DNA of 64,000 nt from Candidatus Pantoea varia (GTDB taxonomy: Bacteria > Pseudomonadota > Gammaproteobacteria > Enterobacterales > Enterobacteriaceae). A model generated the notes under the pieces. It did not search any database. It was given only the letters and a program-made list of their open reading frames with translations, and was not told the origin of the DNA. The stretch is from NCBI RefSeq assembly GCF_900115075.1, contig NZ_FOVG01000001.1:1054001-1118000 (forward strand), read 5' to 3'. This document shows positions 8,530-18,260 of this stretch, piece after piece (the stretch's first letter is position 1; every line of letters starts with the position of its first letter). A program made the translations under genes and the position numbers.

Positions 8530-9831
8530 TTAACGCAGCGGAATTTCCCGCAAGGTTAGATCAACCGGCCAGCAAAAGCGAACGCTGGCACCACCCAGTG
8601 GGCTGGACTCAATGGTGACATTGCCGCTTAGCGCCTGGGCAATAGAGTGAACAATCGCCAGGCCGAGTCCGCAGCCGCCTGTGGCGCGATCGCGGCTGGG
8701 ATCAAGCCGGACAAAGGGTTCAAACACCCGTTCACGCTCTTCCGGCGGAATGCCCGGACCATCATCGTCCACCTGCAGACAGCCAATCGGGCCGTCGAAC
8801 CATAAACTGACGCGCAGCCGCTGCTGCGCATAGCGCAACGCATTATTCACCAGGTTATCCAGCACCCGCTCCATCAGGCGCGTATCAGAAACGCCGATGT
8901 TTTCCTGCTGGGGCAGATCCAGGTCGAGCCGGATGTCCGGGTTGATGGTGCGAAAATCGTCCAGCCGCTCGCTCAGCCAGCTGGCCAGGTCCAGCGTTTT
9001 CAGATTGAGATCGACGCGTGGACGGTCAAGCCGTGCATAGGTCAGCAGTTCCTCGATCAGACTTTCAAGCTGGCCGATGTCGCGATTCAGCGCTACCCGT
9101 TCGCCATCCGTGAGGTTGTCGCTCATCTCCAGCCGGTAGCGCAGGCGCACCAGCGGTGTTCGCAGCTCATGTGCAATACCATCAATCAGCTGCTTCTTGC
9201 TGGCGACCAGCGTGTTGATGTTCTCCGCCATCTGGTTAAACGCGATGCCGAGCCGGAACAGACTGGAGGTGCTGTCGAAATGGGTGCGGACATCCAGCTC
9301 ACCCCGGCCAAAACGCTGTGCTGCTTTTTCCAGTCGCTGCATCTCCTGCCAGTGGGGCCGGAGCCATATAAATACCGGCAGCGCCAGCGACATGCCTATA
9401 AACACCAGCAGGGCAATATCCAGCAGGCGCATCTGATGCAGATAGAAGAGATAAGGAATCGGCCCGACCGACAGTACATAGTGGCTGCGCGGAATATGCT
9501 GCAAAAAGGTGTACTGGTCGTCGAGCGCGACAATCTCACCGGCGCGCAACCGGCGCATATTGCTCTCATCAAGCTGATATTTGTTCATCGGCTCAATATG
9601 CAGGTCGAACGACAGGCCGAGATCGAGACTCTTGATGGTTTTATTCCAGTCGCGCGGCGGGATCTCACGCAACTCGCTGCGGATCAGGTAGAGCGAGCTG
9701 GCCATCAGGTCGTTCATCGACTGGCGACCCGCGCGCTCAGCGGTGAACTTGTAAACCAGACCTACCAGTAGCGCCATCACCAGAAAGCAGACAAACAGCA
9801 GCAGATAGAACTGAATAAAAAGCTTTCTCAT
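8530..9831 (-). CDS. rstB: Sensor histidine kinase RstB
   Basis: The 433-residue inner-membrane kinase has the exact length of E. coli RstB. TM1 is about residues 6-27, followed by a periplasmic domain of about 110 residues, TM2 about 137-157, and HAMP. The H-box (Ile-Ala-His-Glu-Leu-Arg-Thr-Pro) has phospho-acceptor His221. N, G1 and G2 boxes (Asp-Asp-Asp-Gly-Pro-Gly-Ile-Pro and Gly-Cys-Gly-Leu-Gly-Leu-Ala) lie in the C-terminal third. It phosphorylates RstA and in E. coli belongs to the PhoPQ-controlled acid response. Its start overlaps the rstA stop by four bases (ATGA), indicating translational coupling. Confidence 0.95.
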   Translation of the reverse strand: MRKLFIQFYLLLFVCFLVMALLVGLVYKFTAERAGRQSMNDLMASSLYLIRSELREIPPRDWNKTIKSLDLGLSFDLHIEPMNKYQLDESNMRRLRAGEIVALDDQYTFLQHIPRSHYVLSVGPIPYLFYLHQMRLLDIALLVFIGMSLALPVFIWLRPHWQEMQRLEKAAQRFGRGELDVRTHFDSTSSLFRLGIAFNQMAENINTLVASKKQLIDGIAHELRTPLVRLRYRLEMSDNLTDGERVALNRDIGQLESLIEELLTYARLDRPRVDLNLKTLDLASWLSERLDDFRTINPDIRLDLDLPQQENIGVSDTRLMERVLDNLVNNALRYAQQRLRVSLWFDGPIGCLQVDDDGPGIPPEERERVFEPFVRLDPSRDRATGGCGLGLAIVHSIAQALSGNVTIESSPLGGASVRFCWPVDLTLREIPLR

Positions 9832-10553
9832 AGTCCACGGGTATCCCAGGCCTGAGGCGCAAACAGGTAGCCTTTGTTACGAATGGTTTTTATGCGAAAC
9901 GGCTCGGTGGCGCTGTCGTGCAGCTTTTTGCGCAGACGGGAGATCGCCACGTCGATGCTGCGGTCCAGTCCGTCATAGCTGACGCCACGCAATGTTTTCA
10001 GCAGCGCATCCCGGTTAAGCGTTTGCCCCGCATGACTGGCGAGCACCCATAGCAGGTCGAAATCTGCGGTGGAAAGGGCGATCTGCTCCTCAAACAGGGT
10101 GACCTGGCGGTTCAGGGCATCGATGGTCAGCGAGCCAAAACGCAGCATACGGTTGGCGGCAGGTGCGCTCGGTGTATCTTCCGGCTGTCCCTGATGGGAC
10201 TGACGCAGATGCAGGCGCAGACGAGCCAGCAGCACCGCCGGAGGGGTAGTTTTCAGGATGTAATCCTGCGCACCCATCTCCAGGGCCAGAATATGGTTCA
10301 TGTCGCTGTCGAGTGAGGTGAGCAGCACGATCGGCCCCTGCCAGTTGGCCCGGAGGTCACGACAGATGGTCATGCCATCCTTGCCCGGTAACATGATATC
10401 CAGCATCACCAGATCGGGCTGCTGTTCCACTATCACCGCTTCCGCACGGTCACCGCGCGTCTCGACAATCACCTCAATATCATGGCGACCCAGGTAGGCC
10501 GCAATCAGCGAACCCACTTCGGGTTCATCTTCTACATAAACAATTTTGTTCAT
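9828..10553 (-). CDS. rstA: Response regulator RstA (OmpR/PhoB family)
   Basis: The 241-residue regulator has a receiver domain with the acidic pocket Glu-Asp-Glu (residues 8-10), phospho-acceptor Asp52 in Leu-Asp-Ile-Met-Leu-Pro-Gly and the conserved Thr/Lys (Lys-Thr near residue 100). The C-terminal winged-helix DNA-binding domain spans about 135-235 and includes the Arg-Ser-Ile-Asp-Val-Ala-Ile-Ser-Arg-Leu-Arg-Lys-Lys-Leu recognition segment. It activates asr through RstA boxes. It is the first gene of rstAB, divergent from an unrecognised gene, with a 178-bp gap. I could not find a convincing PhoP box in that gap. Confidence 0.95.
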   Translation of the reverse strand: MNKIVYVEDEPEVGSLIAAYLGRHDIEVIVETRGDRAEAVIVEQQPDLVMLDIMLPGKDGMTICRDLRANWQGPIVLLTSLDSDMNHILALEMGAQDYILKTTPPAVLLARLRLHLRQSHQGQPEDTPSAPAANRMLRFGSLTIDALNRQVTLFEEQIALSTADFDLLWVLASHAGQTLNRDALLKTLRGVSYDGLDRSIDVAISRLRKKLHDSATEPFRIKTIRNKGYLFAPQAWDTRGL

Positions 10554-10731
10554 AGTTCACAGAGCAGAGACAGGAGTGAGCGAAAGCATATCTTTTCCTG
10601 GTCCTGAGCTCTACGCTATCGCACGAAATATCCGTAGCTGGCTGGTATATATCCGGCAAAATGTGCAATCATTAGCGCGGCTTTTTTGCGCCAGGTTTGG
10701 GATATTGATGATTATCATGAGGAGCGTTAGT

Positions 10732-11145
10732 GTGTCTGATAAAGAGCTGGCATCAGCCATATACCCCGACCGCATCTGCTTCAATTACAGTGACTTTCTT
10801 TCCGCTTCCTGCAAAAAGCGCTGGAGCTTCGTCGATGCTATTTATGGTGTGATGCCGATCTTCGGCATGGTGACACGTAAATCAGCACACCGTTTACAGG
10901 GCAGTGACGACCCGTTAAAAGAATTAGCATTACAAATCATTTCTACTCAGGTGAGCGACGAAATTAACATTGCGCGCCTGATTACGCTTGCGGAACAACA
11001 GCAGATCAGTCGCTTCGATATCCAGCTCCCTTATCCGCTGTCAGCGGAGCAGCTGGACGCAATCCATCACGAATATTCGAAGCCGCTGAATCTCACACAG
11101 CAGGATGACCTGCTGTGTGTTTCAATTCCAGTGCAGTCACACTGA
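10732..11145 (+). CDS. Unrecognised 137-residue cytoplasmic protein divergent from rstA
   Basis: I do not recognise this protein. The start chosen is GTG followed by Ser-Asp-Lys-Glu-Leu, because GAGGAG lies seven bases before it; earlier in-frame ATG codons lack such a site. There is no signal peptide or membrane segment. The N-terminal half contains an aromatic/Cys-rich stretch (Ile-Cys-Phe-Asn-Tyr-Ser-Asp-Phe) and Lys-Lys-Arg-Trp-Ser-Phe, then a hydrophobic Gly-Val-Met-Pro-Ile-Phe-Gly-Met. The C-terminal half looks alpha-helical. It sits where E. coli has folM and ydgC, between rstA and ydgI. Base composition is a little more AT-rich than its neighbours, which may indicate acquired DNA. Confidence 0.7.
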   Translation: MSDKELASAIYPDRICFNYSDFLSASCKKRWSFVDAIYGVMPIFGMVTRKSAHRLQGSDDPLKELALQIISTQVSDEINIARLITLAEQQQISRFDIQLPYPLSAEQLDAIHHEYSKPLNLTQQDDLLCVSIPVQSH

Positions 11146-11164
11146 GAGCCCCTGCTGTCAGGCG

Positions 11165-12556
11165 CTAAGTCGTCAGTTCCCACACTGCTGGCAGTGTCGA
11201 AGCAATAAGCAAACCCATCGCAATCCGCTCCAGCGAGGTCAGCGCAACATCTGCGCGGCCGCCGCGCCGGGCAAACAGAAACAGCAGCAGGCCCGGAGTA
11301 TAGAGAACCACTGACATCATCAGGTGCAGGGGGCCGGAGGCGTAGAGCAGCCAGATGCCATATACGCTGGCTCCGACGCCAACCGCCATCGCCAGCGGCT
11401 TATGCTGTCCACGCACCACTTTGATCAGATATAACCCCACCAGCAGATAGGGCACCAGAATCATCTCCGAAGCGATGGTCAGCAGGTTGTTGTAGTTAGC
11501 ACCGGTCAGGGCAATCAGTATCAGGCAAAGCTGAATACTGCCGTTGGTCAGCCACAGCGAGGCGGCTGGCGCGTTATGGCGGTTCTGCCGGGCGATACTG
11601 CGCGGAAACGCACCCTGTTGCGCGGCAATCAGCGGCACTTCAGCGGCCATGATCGTCCAGCTCAGATAGGCACCACAGACCGAGACAATCAGGCCCACCG
11701 CGATCACCGCATCGCCCCAGTTGCCCATCAGTCGGGTCATGAGTCCCGCCATGGAAGGATTACGCATCCCGGCCAGTTCAGCGCGCGGCACCACGCCCAG
11801 CGACAGCAGTGTCACCAGCAGATAGACCAGCAGTGCAGCCAGCACGGCGAAGAGGGTGGCGCGGCCCACATCCTTTTTCTGGCGCGCACGTGCAGAGACC
11901 ACCACCGCACCTTCGACCCCGATAAACACCCACAGGGTAATCAGCATAGTCTGCTTGATCTGCTCCCAGAGCGGCTGCCCCAGAGTGACGCCGGAAAAAT
12001 CGAAGCGAAAGCGATCATAGTTGAACGCCATCACCGCCAGCACAATAAAGATCAGCAACGGCACCAACTTGCCCAGCGTCGCCATCAGATTGATGCTGGC
12101 AGCGGTCTGCACGCCGCGCAGCACCAGCCAGTGAACCAGCCACAGCAGCACGGATGCCCCCAGCATCGCCTGCCAGGTGTTGCCATCACCAAAGATAATC
12201 CGGTCCGGCGTATCGGTGAAGAAGCTCAGGGCAGAGAAGACAATCACCAGATAGGAAACGTTGGCGATCACGGCGCACAGCCAGTAGCCCCAGGCGGAGC
12301 AGAATCCCATCAGTTCGCCGAACCCGGCACGGGCGTAGGTAAAGATGCCGCCATCCAGATCGGGCTTGAGGCGGGTCAGCAGCAGCATCGCCAGCGACAG
12401 AAAGATAATGCCGACGCCGGTAATCAGCCAGCCCAGCAGCAGCGCTGCCGGACCAGCCACTGCGGCCATGTTTTGCGGCAGACTGAACACGCCTGCACCC
12501 AGCATTGAGCTGAGCACCAGCGCCGTCAGCGCACCGAGACCTAATTTTTTCTCCAA
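11165..12556 (-). CDS. ydgI: APC-superfamily basic amino acid antiporter YdgI
   Basis: The 463-residue polytopic permease (about 12-13 membrane helices) opens with Glu-Lys-Lys-Leu-Gly-Leu-Gly-Ala-Leu-Thr-Ala-Leu-Val-Leu, almost identical to E. coli YdgI. It carries the family segments Leu-Gly-Ala-Gly-Val-Phe-Ser-Leu-Pro-Gln-Asn and Ala-Asp-Val-type cytoplasmic loops. The start is taken as TTG with a GGGAAGG Shine-Dalgarno just upstream, because this gives the conserved N-terminus; a longer frame from an upstream ATG adds 25 poorly supported residues. Relatives (ArcD/AdiC/PotE type) exchange arginine, ornithine or lysine. The order ydgI-ydgH-pntA is conserved with E. coli. Confidence 0.88.
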   Translation of the reverse strand: MEKKLGLGALTALVLSSMLGAGVFSLPQNMAAVAGPAALLLGWLITGVGIIFLSLAMLLLTRLKPDLDGGIFTYARAGFGELMGFCSAWGYWLCAVIANVSYLVIVFSALSFFTDTPDRIIFGDGNTWQAMLGASVLLWLVHWLVLRGVQTAASINLMATLGKLVPLLIFIVLAVMAFNYDRFRFDFSGVTLGQPLWEQIKQTMLITLWVFIGVEGAVVVSARARQKKDVGRATLFAVLAALLVYLLVTLLSLGVVPRAELAGMRNPSMAGLMTRLMGNWGDAVIAVGLIVSVCGAYLSWTIMAAEVPLIAAQQGAFPRSIARQNRHNAPAASLWLTNGSIQLCLILIALTGANYNNLLTIASEMILVPYLLVGLYLIKVVRGQHKPLAMAVGVGASVYGIWLLYASGPLHLMMSVVLYTPGLLLFLFARRGGRADVALTSLERIAMGLLIASTLPAVWELTT

Positions 12557-12761
12557 AACAACCTTCCCGCTAGCATATATGGCTGGGTAAATCGGATTAT
12601 GTCGCTGGGTTATGTCAGACCAATGGCACAATTCAGGGACAATATCCGGTAAAACAGGCGGAGGATTTTACGGAGTGTGGCAGGGGATCGCAATGCGTGA
12701 CTATGCAAAACAGCGCAGGGATTATGCAAACAGCAGGGCGGCGGGCGCCGCCCTGTGGGGA

Positions 12762-13715
12762 TTACTTAAACAGGTCAGCCGTCACGGTCAGGTTACCGCC
12801 ACTCTGGTTCTGCCATTGACGGGTCACGTGATAGAACTTCGCACCTTTATCAGACGCACGCTTCGCCACTTCTTCTGAAATCTCAGTAGGTGAACCGAAG
12901 TGGCCGGTGAAGGTCACGGTATCAAACGGCTGCATCTGCGCGGCAGTAATTGCGTTGACTTCCTGCACAGATTTACCGTTAGGCAGATTGACCGTGTAAC
13001 GCTTGCCGGTAGAGCTTTGTGTTTCGAAGAAACGGCCCACTTTATTGCTTGGGGTTTCAGACGAAGCCACGCCTGGAATCTCTACGCTGGCTGCCGCCGC
13101 ACCACCGGTTGCCAGCGCGGCTTTACCCGCTTCTGAATCCGCTGGGATGGCGTTCGGTGTCTGCACTGCGCGTTCTTTCGCATCCGCTTTGTAGACATAG
13201 GCAGTGACATACTGATTGCCGCCGCTGTTAGCATCGATCTGGCGAACGATAAAGAACGAGGCCGCGCCTTTCTGTTTTGCGGCTTTTGAAATCGCGTCGT
13301 TAACGTCCGGCTGGCTGGCAAAGAAGCCGCTGACCGAAACGGTATCGAACGGTTCGAGTCTGTACGCTTCTGCTTTTGGCAGTTCGTTGACGCCGTTGAA
13401 GCGACGATACGACGTTGACTCTGAGGCTGCCGGGGCATCGGCTTTATAGAGGTCAGCCGTCACGCGCCAGTTACCGCTGTTGCCGTTACTGTCGTTGATT
13501 GCCTGGATGTAATAAGAGGCAGCGCCCATCTGATCTGCACGCTTAGAGACTGCATCGGCAGCGTCGCCGATGGCGTTGAAACGGCCGGTGATATTAATAC
13601 GTTCGAATGGCTTCAACGCGGCCGCTTTTTCTGGCGTTAACTCCTGCGCAGCGAATGCGTTGGCTGCCAGCAGGGACAACAAGGTTGACGCCAGAATAGT
13701 GTTCTTCAGCTTCAT
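12762..13715 (-). CDS. ydgH: YdgH, triple DUF1471 periplasmic stress protein
   Basis: The 317-residue secreted protein has a signal peptide of about 22 residues (Asn-Ala-Phe-Ala cleavage) and three copies of the YdgH/BhsA/McbA domain (DUF1471), near residues 33-93, 107-170 and 255-317. Each copy contains the pattern Phe-(Asp/Glu)-x-(Val/Ile)-x-(Val/Phe/Ile)-(Ser/Thr)-Gly-x-Phe and Lys-Gly-Ala-x-x-(Phe/Tyr). The length is close to E. coli YdgH (314). The family is linked to envelope stress and biofilm phenotypes, and biochemical function is not established. Two single-domain relatives occur in this window as the tandem bhsA genes. Confidence 0.93.
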   Translation of the reverse strand: MKLKNTILASTLLSLLAANAFAAQELTPEKAAALKPFERINITGRFNAIGDAADAVSKRADQMGAASYYIQAINDSNGNSGNWRVTADLYKADAPAASESTSYRRFNGVNELPKAEAYRLEPFDTVSVSGFFASQPDVNDAISKAAKQKGAASFFIVRQIDANSGGNQYVTAYVYKADAKERAVQTPNAIPADSEAGKAALATGGAAAASVEIPGVASSETPSNKVGRFFETQSSTGKRYTVNLPNGKSVQEVNAITAAQMQPFDTVTFTGHFGSPTEISEEVAKRASDKGAKFYHVTRQWQNQSGGNLTVTADLFK

Positions 13716-14254
13716 AAAAATAATCCTTCGCCTTACGCAAAAATGAGTACGAAAACGTGCTGGACTCTTGATGTATAACAGATTAGCCGCTGATTATTGC
13801 ATGTTATAAACAGACTGTCGCAGCGATTTTTTGTGTCAGATCGCGTTATTCAACCATGATTTTTTCATTTGTTTGTCACCAAACGCAGTTACGGCCCGTT
13901 TTAGTAACGGTTACCACTAAAAGCGATAACTTTTAGCAGTTAAACAGTTAATGCATTGTTAATTAAAGGTTTTTATTGATGATTAATTCGCCCATATATA
14001 ATTATCTCCGGCAGAATATCTGCCTGTCAGACTGTTTTGCAGTGAGATAACGCAGGTTTTTTAGCAGAACGCTGAATAATTGGGTGAATATCATCACTCT
14101 GCATAACCGCTATAGATCGCTCGTCACATTTTCAGTAGGTTATAAACACTTTGAAATACATGCATTTCGTCTATAAGTAGCTGAAACAGCGTTTCAGTTG
14201 CGCTGTCGTAGTGCAGATTCGGGCCATCATCCTTAACCGATGAAAGGAAACACT
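13716..14254. promoter_or_regulatory. Long AT-rich divergent control region between ydgH and pntA
   Basis: This 539-bp stretch has no credible gene and is distinctly AT-rich. It holds a 24-base inverted repeat (13899-13922, arms TTTTAGT/ACTAAAA around a near-palindromic centre). Nearer pntA is a small hairpin CTGAAAC-AGC-GTTTCAG (14181-14197). Several A/T tracts suit binding by Lrp or H-NS; Lrp is a known regulator of pnt in E. coli. I cannot place the transcription starts. Confidence 0.6.
13899..13922. repeat. 24-bp inverted repeat upstream of pntA/ydgH
   Basis: Seven-base arms TTTTAGT and ACTAAAA flank AACGGTTACC, itself nearly self-complementary (GGT...ACC). This is the shape of an operator for a dimeric regulator or of a small cruciform. 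No cognate regulator can be named from the sequence. Confidence 0.6.
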
Positions 14255-15787
14255 ATGTTAATTGGAATACCCAAGGAAAGGTTGCCAAACGAGTCGCGCG
14301 TGGCTGCCACGCCTAAGACCGTGGAACAACTCATCAAGCTGGGTTTCAGCGTCACCCTTGAGCATGACGCGGGTAAACGCGCCAGCTTCGATGATGAAAG
14401 CTATGTAGCCGCCGGTGCCACACTCAGCGACAGAGAGCAGGTCTGGCAGTCTGATATCGTGCTGAAGGTGAATGCGCCGGATGACGAAGAGATTGGGCTG
14501 GCCCGCGCGGGCAGCACGCTGGTCAGTTTTATCTGGCCCGCACAGAATCCCGACCTGCTGTCAAAGCTGGCCGCACGTCAGGTTACGGTCATGGCGATGG
14601 ACTCGGTGCCGCGTATTTCAAGGGCGCAGTCGCTGGATGCCCTGAGCTCGATGGCAAACATTGCCGGTTATCGCGCCATTGTTGAGGCCGCCCATGAATT
14701 TGGTCGCTTCTTTACCGGCCAGATCACCGCAGCCGGGAAAGTGCCTCCGGCAAAAGTGATGGTGATTGGGGCCGGTGTGGCCGGGCTGGCAGCGATTGGC
14801 GCAGCGGGCAGTCTGGGCGCAATTGTCCGGGCGTTTGATACCCGTCCCGAAGTCAAAGAGCAGGTGCAGAGTATGGGCGCCGAATTCCTTGAACTTGACT
14901 TCGAAGAAGAGGCTGGCAGCGGTGATGGCTATGCCAAAGTGATGTCCGAGGCGTTCATCAAAGCGGAGATGGCGCTGTTTGCCAGCCAGGCTAAAGAGGT
15001 GGACATCATTGTCACTACGGCGCTGATCCCTGGCAAACCGGCTCCGAAACTGATCACCGAAGAGATGGTCGCCAGCATGAAGCCGGGCAGTGTGATTGTT
15101 GACCTGGCGGCGCAGACCGGCGGCAACTGTGCGCTGACCGTCGCGGAACAGGTCACTGTCACACCTAACGGCGTCAAAATTATTGGCTACACCGATCTGC
15201 CGAGCCGTCTGGCGACGCAATCCTCCCAGCTTTACGGCACCAACCTGGTCAACCTGATCACGCTGCTGTGCAAAGAGAAGAATGGCGAAATCAAGGTCGA
15301 TTTTGAGGATGTGGTCGTGCGGGGCGTGACCGTGGTGCGCGAAGGTGAAGTCACCTGGCCGGCTCCGCCGATTCAGGTCTCCGCTGCGCCAAAAGCCGCT
15401 CCGGCAGCCGCGAAACCAGCAGAGAAGATTGAAGCGAAGCCCGTTTCACCGCGGCGTAACTATCTGTTGATTGCCCTGGCTATCGTGCTGTTTGGTTGCC
15501 TGGCCAACGTGGCACCCGCCGATTTCCTCTCCCACTTTACCGTGTTCGCACTCGCCTGCGTGGTGGGTTATTACGTGGTGTGGAACGTCAGTCATGCGCT
15601 GCATACGCCCCTGATGTCCGTGACCAATGCCATTTCCGGCATCATCGTTATCGGTGCCGTGCTGCAGATGGGCCACGGTGGCTGGGTCACCTTTATCTCC
15701 TTTATTGCCGTGCTGATTGCCAGCATCAATATCTTTGGTGGCTTTACCGTCACCCAGCGCATGCTAAAAATGTTTCGTAAGGGGTAA
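14255..15787 (+). CDS. pntA: NAD(P) transhydrogenase subunit alpha
   Basis: The 510-residue subunit has the same length as E. coli PntA. The start is the ATG of Met-Leu-Ile-Gly-Ile-Pro-Lys-Glu-Arg with AAGGAA eight bases before it; an in-frame ATG 15 bases upstream is less likely. The NAD(H)-binding domain I has the Rossmann loop Gly-Ala-Gly-Val-Ala-Gly at 172-177 and the Arg-Gln-Asp-region equivalents. A Pro/Ala/Lys linker near 375-400 leads to four C-terminal membrane helices. With PntB it couples proton entry to NADPH formation from NADH in the inner membrane. pntB follows three bases after the stop. Confidence 0.97.
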   Translation: MLIGIPKERLPNESRVAATPKTVEQLIKLGFSVTLEHDAGKRASFDDESYVAAGATLSDREQVWQSDIVLKVNAPDDEEIGLARAGSTLVSFIWPAQNPDLLSKLAARQVTVMAMDSVPRISRAQSLDALSSMANIAGYRAIVEAAHEFGRFFTGQITAAGKVPPAKVMVIGAGVAGLAAIGAAGSLGAIVRAFDTRPEVKEQVQSMGAEFLELDFEEEAGSGDGYAKVMSEAFIKAEMALFASQAKEVDIIVTTALIPGKPAPKLITEEMVASMKPGSVIVDLAAQTGGNCALTVAEQVTVTPNGVKIIGYTDLPSRLATQSSQLYGTNLVNLITLLCKEKNGEIKVDFEDVVVRGVTVVREGEVTWPAPPIQVSAAPKAAPAAAKPAEKIEAKPVSPRRNYLLIALAIVLFGCLANVAPADFLSHFTVFALACVVGYYVVWNVSHALHTPLMSVTNAISGIIVIGAVLQMGHGGWVTFISFIAVLIASINIFGGFTVTQRMLKMFRKG

Positions 15788-15790
15788 CAC

Positions 15791-17179
15791 ATGTCTGGTG
15801 GATTAGTCACTGCAGCCTATATTGTGGCTGCGATTCTGTTCATCTGTAGCCTTGCCGGTCTCTCGCGTCATGAGACCTCTAAGCGGGGTAATATTTTTGG
15901 TATCAGCGGCATGGCGATTGCGCTGGTCGCCACCATCTTTGGTCCGGACAGCGGCAATGTGGTCTGGATCCTGCTGGCGATGGTGATTGGCGGCGCTATT
16001 GGTATTCGTCTGGCGAAGAAAGTCGAAATGACGGAAATGCCGGAGCTGGTCGCGATTCTGCATAGCTTTGTCGGCCTGGCCGCAGTGCTGGTTGGTATCA
16101 ACAGCTATATCGATCATGCGCCTGGCCTGCCAGCAGTGATGGAGAATATCCATCTTAGCGAAGTGTTTATCGGTATCTTTATCGGTGCTGTCACCTTCAC
16201 CGGCTCGCTGGTGGCCTTTGGCAAACTGTGCGGCAAAATCTCCTCAAAACCGCTGGCGTTACCGCATCGTCACAAGCTGAATCTGCTGGCGCTGGTGGTC
16301 TCGTTCCTGCTGTTACTTTGGTTCGTCAATACCAGCAGCACCGCTGCGCAGGTCTTTGCACTGCTGCTGATGACAGTGATTGCACTGGCGTTTGGCTGGC
16401 ATCTGGTTGCGTCGATTGGCGGTGCCGATATGCCGGTCGTGGTGTCGATGCTGAACTCCTACTCTGGCTGGGCCGCTGCGGCAGCCGGTTTCATGCTCAG
16501 CAACGATCTGCTGATTGTGACCGGTGCGCTGGTCGGTTCGTCCGGTGCGATTCTCTCCTACATCATGTGTAAAGCGATGAACCGTTCGTTCATCAGCGTG
16601 ATCGCGGGTGGGTTTGGTACTGACGTCAGCAGTGGTGATGAGACGCAGGAAGCGGGAGAGCATCGTGAGATTACCGCAGAAGAGACTGCAGAGATGCTCA
16701 AAGCTTCCAGCTCGGTGATCATCACGCCAGGCTACGGCATGGCGGTGGCCCAGGCGCAGTATCCGGTTGCGGAAATTACTGCCCGGTTGCGCGCCCTCGG
16801 CATCAAAGTGCGTTTCGGCATCCATCCGGTAGCGGGGCGTTTGCCGGGTCACATGAACGTGCTGCTGGCCGAGGCCAAAGTGCCTTATGATGTGGTGCTG
16901 GAGATGGACGAAATCAACGACGATTTCAGTGACACTGACACGGTGCTGGTCATCGGCGCTAACGACACCGTCAACCCGGCGGCGCAGGATGATCCCCGCA
17001 GCCCGATTGCCGGTATGCCGGTGCTGGAAGTGTGGAAGGCGCACAACGTGGTGGTCTTTAAACGCTCAATGAACACCGGCTATGCCGGGGTTCAGAATCC
17101 ACTGTTCTTCAAAGAGAACAGCCAGATGCTGTTTGGCGATGCCAAAGCCAGCGTGGAAGCCATTCTCAAAGCGCTGTAA
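15791..17179 (+). CDS. pntB: NAD(P) transhydrogenase subunit beta
   Basis: The 462-residue subunit equals E. coli PntB in length. Nine membrane helices (about residues 1-260) form the proton channel. The C-terminal domain III binds NADP(H): [10 protein letters not shown] lies near 315-324, and Gly-Ala-Asn-Asp-Thr-Val-Asn-Pro-Ala and [10 protein letters not shown] lie near the C-terminus. It is translated just after pntA and the operon ends at a strong hairpin. Confidence 0.97.
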   Translation: MSGGLVTAAYIVAAILFICSLAGLSRHETSKRGNIFGISGMAIALVATIFGPDSGNVVWILLAMVIGGAIGIRLAKKVEMTEMPELVAILHSFVGLAAVLVGINSYIDHAPGLPAVMENIHLSEVFIGIFIGAVTFTGSLVAFGKLCGKISSKPLALPHRHKLNLLALVVSFLLLLWFVNTSSTAAQVFALLLMTVIALAFGWHLVASIGGADMPVVVSMLNSYSGWAAAAAGFMLSNDLLIVTGALVGSSGAILSYIMCKAMNRSFISVIAGGFGTDVSSGDETQEAGEHREITAEETAEMLKASSSVIITPGYGMAVAQAQYPVAEITARLRALGIKVRFGIHPVAGRLPGHMNVLLAEAKVPYDVVLEMDEINDDFSDTDTVLVIGANDTVNPAAQDDPRSPIAGMPVLEVWKAHNVVVFKRSMNTGYAGVQNPLFFKENSQMLFGDAKASVEAILKAL

Positions 17180-17187
17180 TAAAAAAA

Positions 17188-17207
17188 GGGCGGCTAATCA
17201 GCCGCCC
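17188..17207. terminator. Bidirectional terminator between pntB and uspE
   Basis: An 8-bp perfect stem GGGCGGCT/AGCCGCCC with an AATC loop sits in the 47-bp gap between the convergent genes. It is preceded by seven A (a T run for the leftward uspE transcript) and followed by GTCTTCTGT for pntAB. Confidence 0.88.
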
Positions 17208-17226
17208 GTCTTCTGTCAGAGGAGGA

Positions 17227-18183
17227 TCACTCCTCCTCATCCTCTTCATCATCCAGATCAATGGGCGATTTGAAATCGTCAGGCTTAAGCGCCAGCAAAT
17301 CGCAACGCAGATGGTCAATCACCTGTTCCGCCGTATTGCCCAGGAATGCCGCCGACAGGCCGGTGCGCCCGATGGTGCCCAGCACCACCACACCGGCACC
17401 GAGATGCACCGCCAGATCGGGAATGACCTCTTCCGGCAGGCCTTTAGCCACGTGGGTAAACTCTTCACCAATTGAGAATTTCTGGCGCAGCGCTTTCATA
17501 GCCACCAGATGCTGACCCCGGATAGCATCGTTGTAGACGCTCGGATCAAAATCGGGCAGTTCGATAGCAATATTGATTGGGGTAATCGGGTAGGCACCGA
17601 CCAGATGGACTTCGGTCTGATTCACTTTCTCCGCCAACTTCACCGTTTCACGAATCAGCTTCTGATTCAGGCCATCGTGGTGCGGCTCTTCACTGGCAAG
17701 ATTGACCGCAACAATGGCTTTACCGCCTTCCGGCCATGGCTGATCTTTGACCATCCAGACCGGGCACGGGCATTTACGCAGCAGATGCCAGTCTGTCGGG
17801 GTGAAAATCACAGACTCAAGGCGGTCATGCTGATGCGCCATCTTCAGCACCAGGTCATGCTGATGGGCGAGCACTTCCTGAATAATGGCTTCGTAAGGAC
17901 GGTTGTGCCAGATCACTTTGATATCAATTTCGACACCGGCATCAAGATAAGCGCGGGCCTGCTCGCGGATCCATTCGGTACGCTGGCTGATAACGCCCTG
18001 GCGCATTGACGCGCGCTCATCCGGCGAAAGCAGGGTGGTCATTTCGTATGAGAAGTCATAGATAGGCAGGAAGGCTTTAATTCTTCCGCCAAGGCGTTGA
18101 TTCAGATAGACCGCACGTCGCAGCGCGGGCTGATCGTCTTGCTGGGCATCAATGGCGACCAGAATATTTTGGTACTGGGACAT
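17227..18183 (-). CDS. uspE: Universal stress protein UspE (tandem Usp domains)
   Basis: The 318-residue cytoplasmic protein consists of two Usp domains (about 1-150 and 160-305). The second ends with the Gly-Thr-Ile-Gly-Arg-Thr-Gly-Leu-type nucleotide loop and Gly-Asn-Thr-Ala-Glu-Gln. A short acidic tail of Asp/Glu residues closes the protein. UspE takes part in stress resistance and cell aggregation in E. coli, and uspE-fnr adjacency is conserved. It could be reached by readthrough from fnr or by its own promoter in the 117-bp gap. Confidence 0.95.
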   Translation of the reverse strand: MSQYQNILVAIDAQQDDQPALRRAVYLNQRLGGRIKAFLPIYDFSYEMTTLLSPDERASMRQGVISQRTEWIREQARAYLDAGVEIDIKVIWHNRPYEAIIQEVLAHQHDLVLKMAHQHDRLESVIFTPTDWHLLRKCPCPVWMVKDQPWPEGGKAIVAVNLASEEPHHDGLNQKLIRETVKLAEKVNQTEVHLVGAYPITPINIAIELPDFDPSVYNDAIRGQHLVAMKALRQKFSIGEEFTHVAKGLPEEVIPDLAVHLGAGVVVLGTIGRTGLSAAFLGNTAEQVIDHLRCDLLALKPDDFKSPIDLDDEEDEEE

Positions 18184-18260
18184 GAGGCGTTCTCCTTAAA
18201 CCAGAGCGACTGGAATAAAGATAGCCTATGTTGAACAGCGGAAGAAGTGAAAAAGTTACT

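Noticed and set aside
10554..10731. PhoP box expected before rstA
   Set aside because: I could not find two properly spaced GTTTA-type half-sites in the gap.
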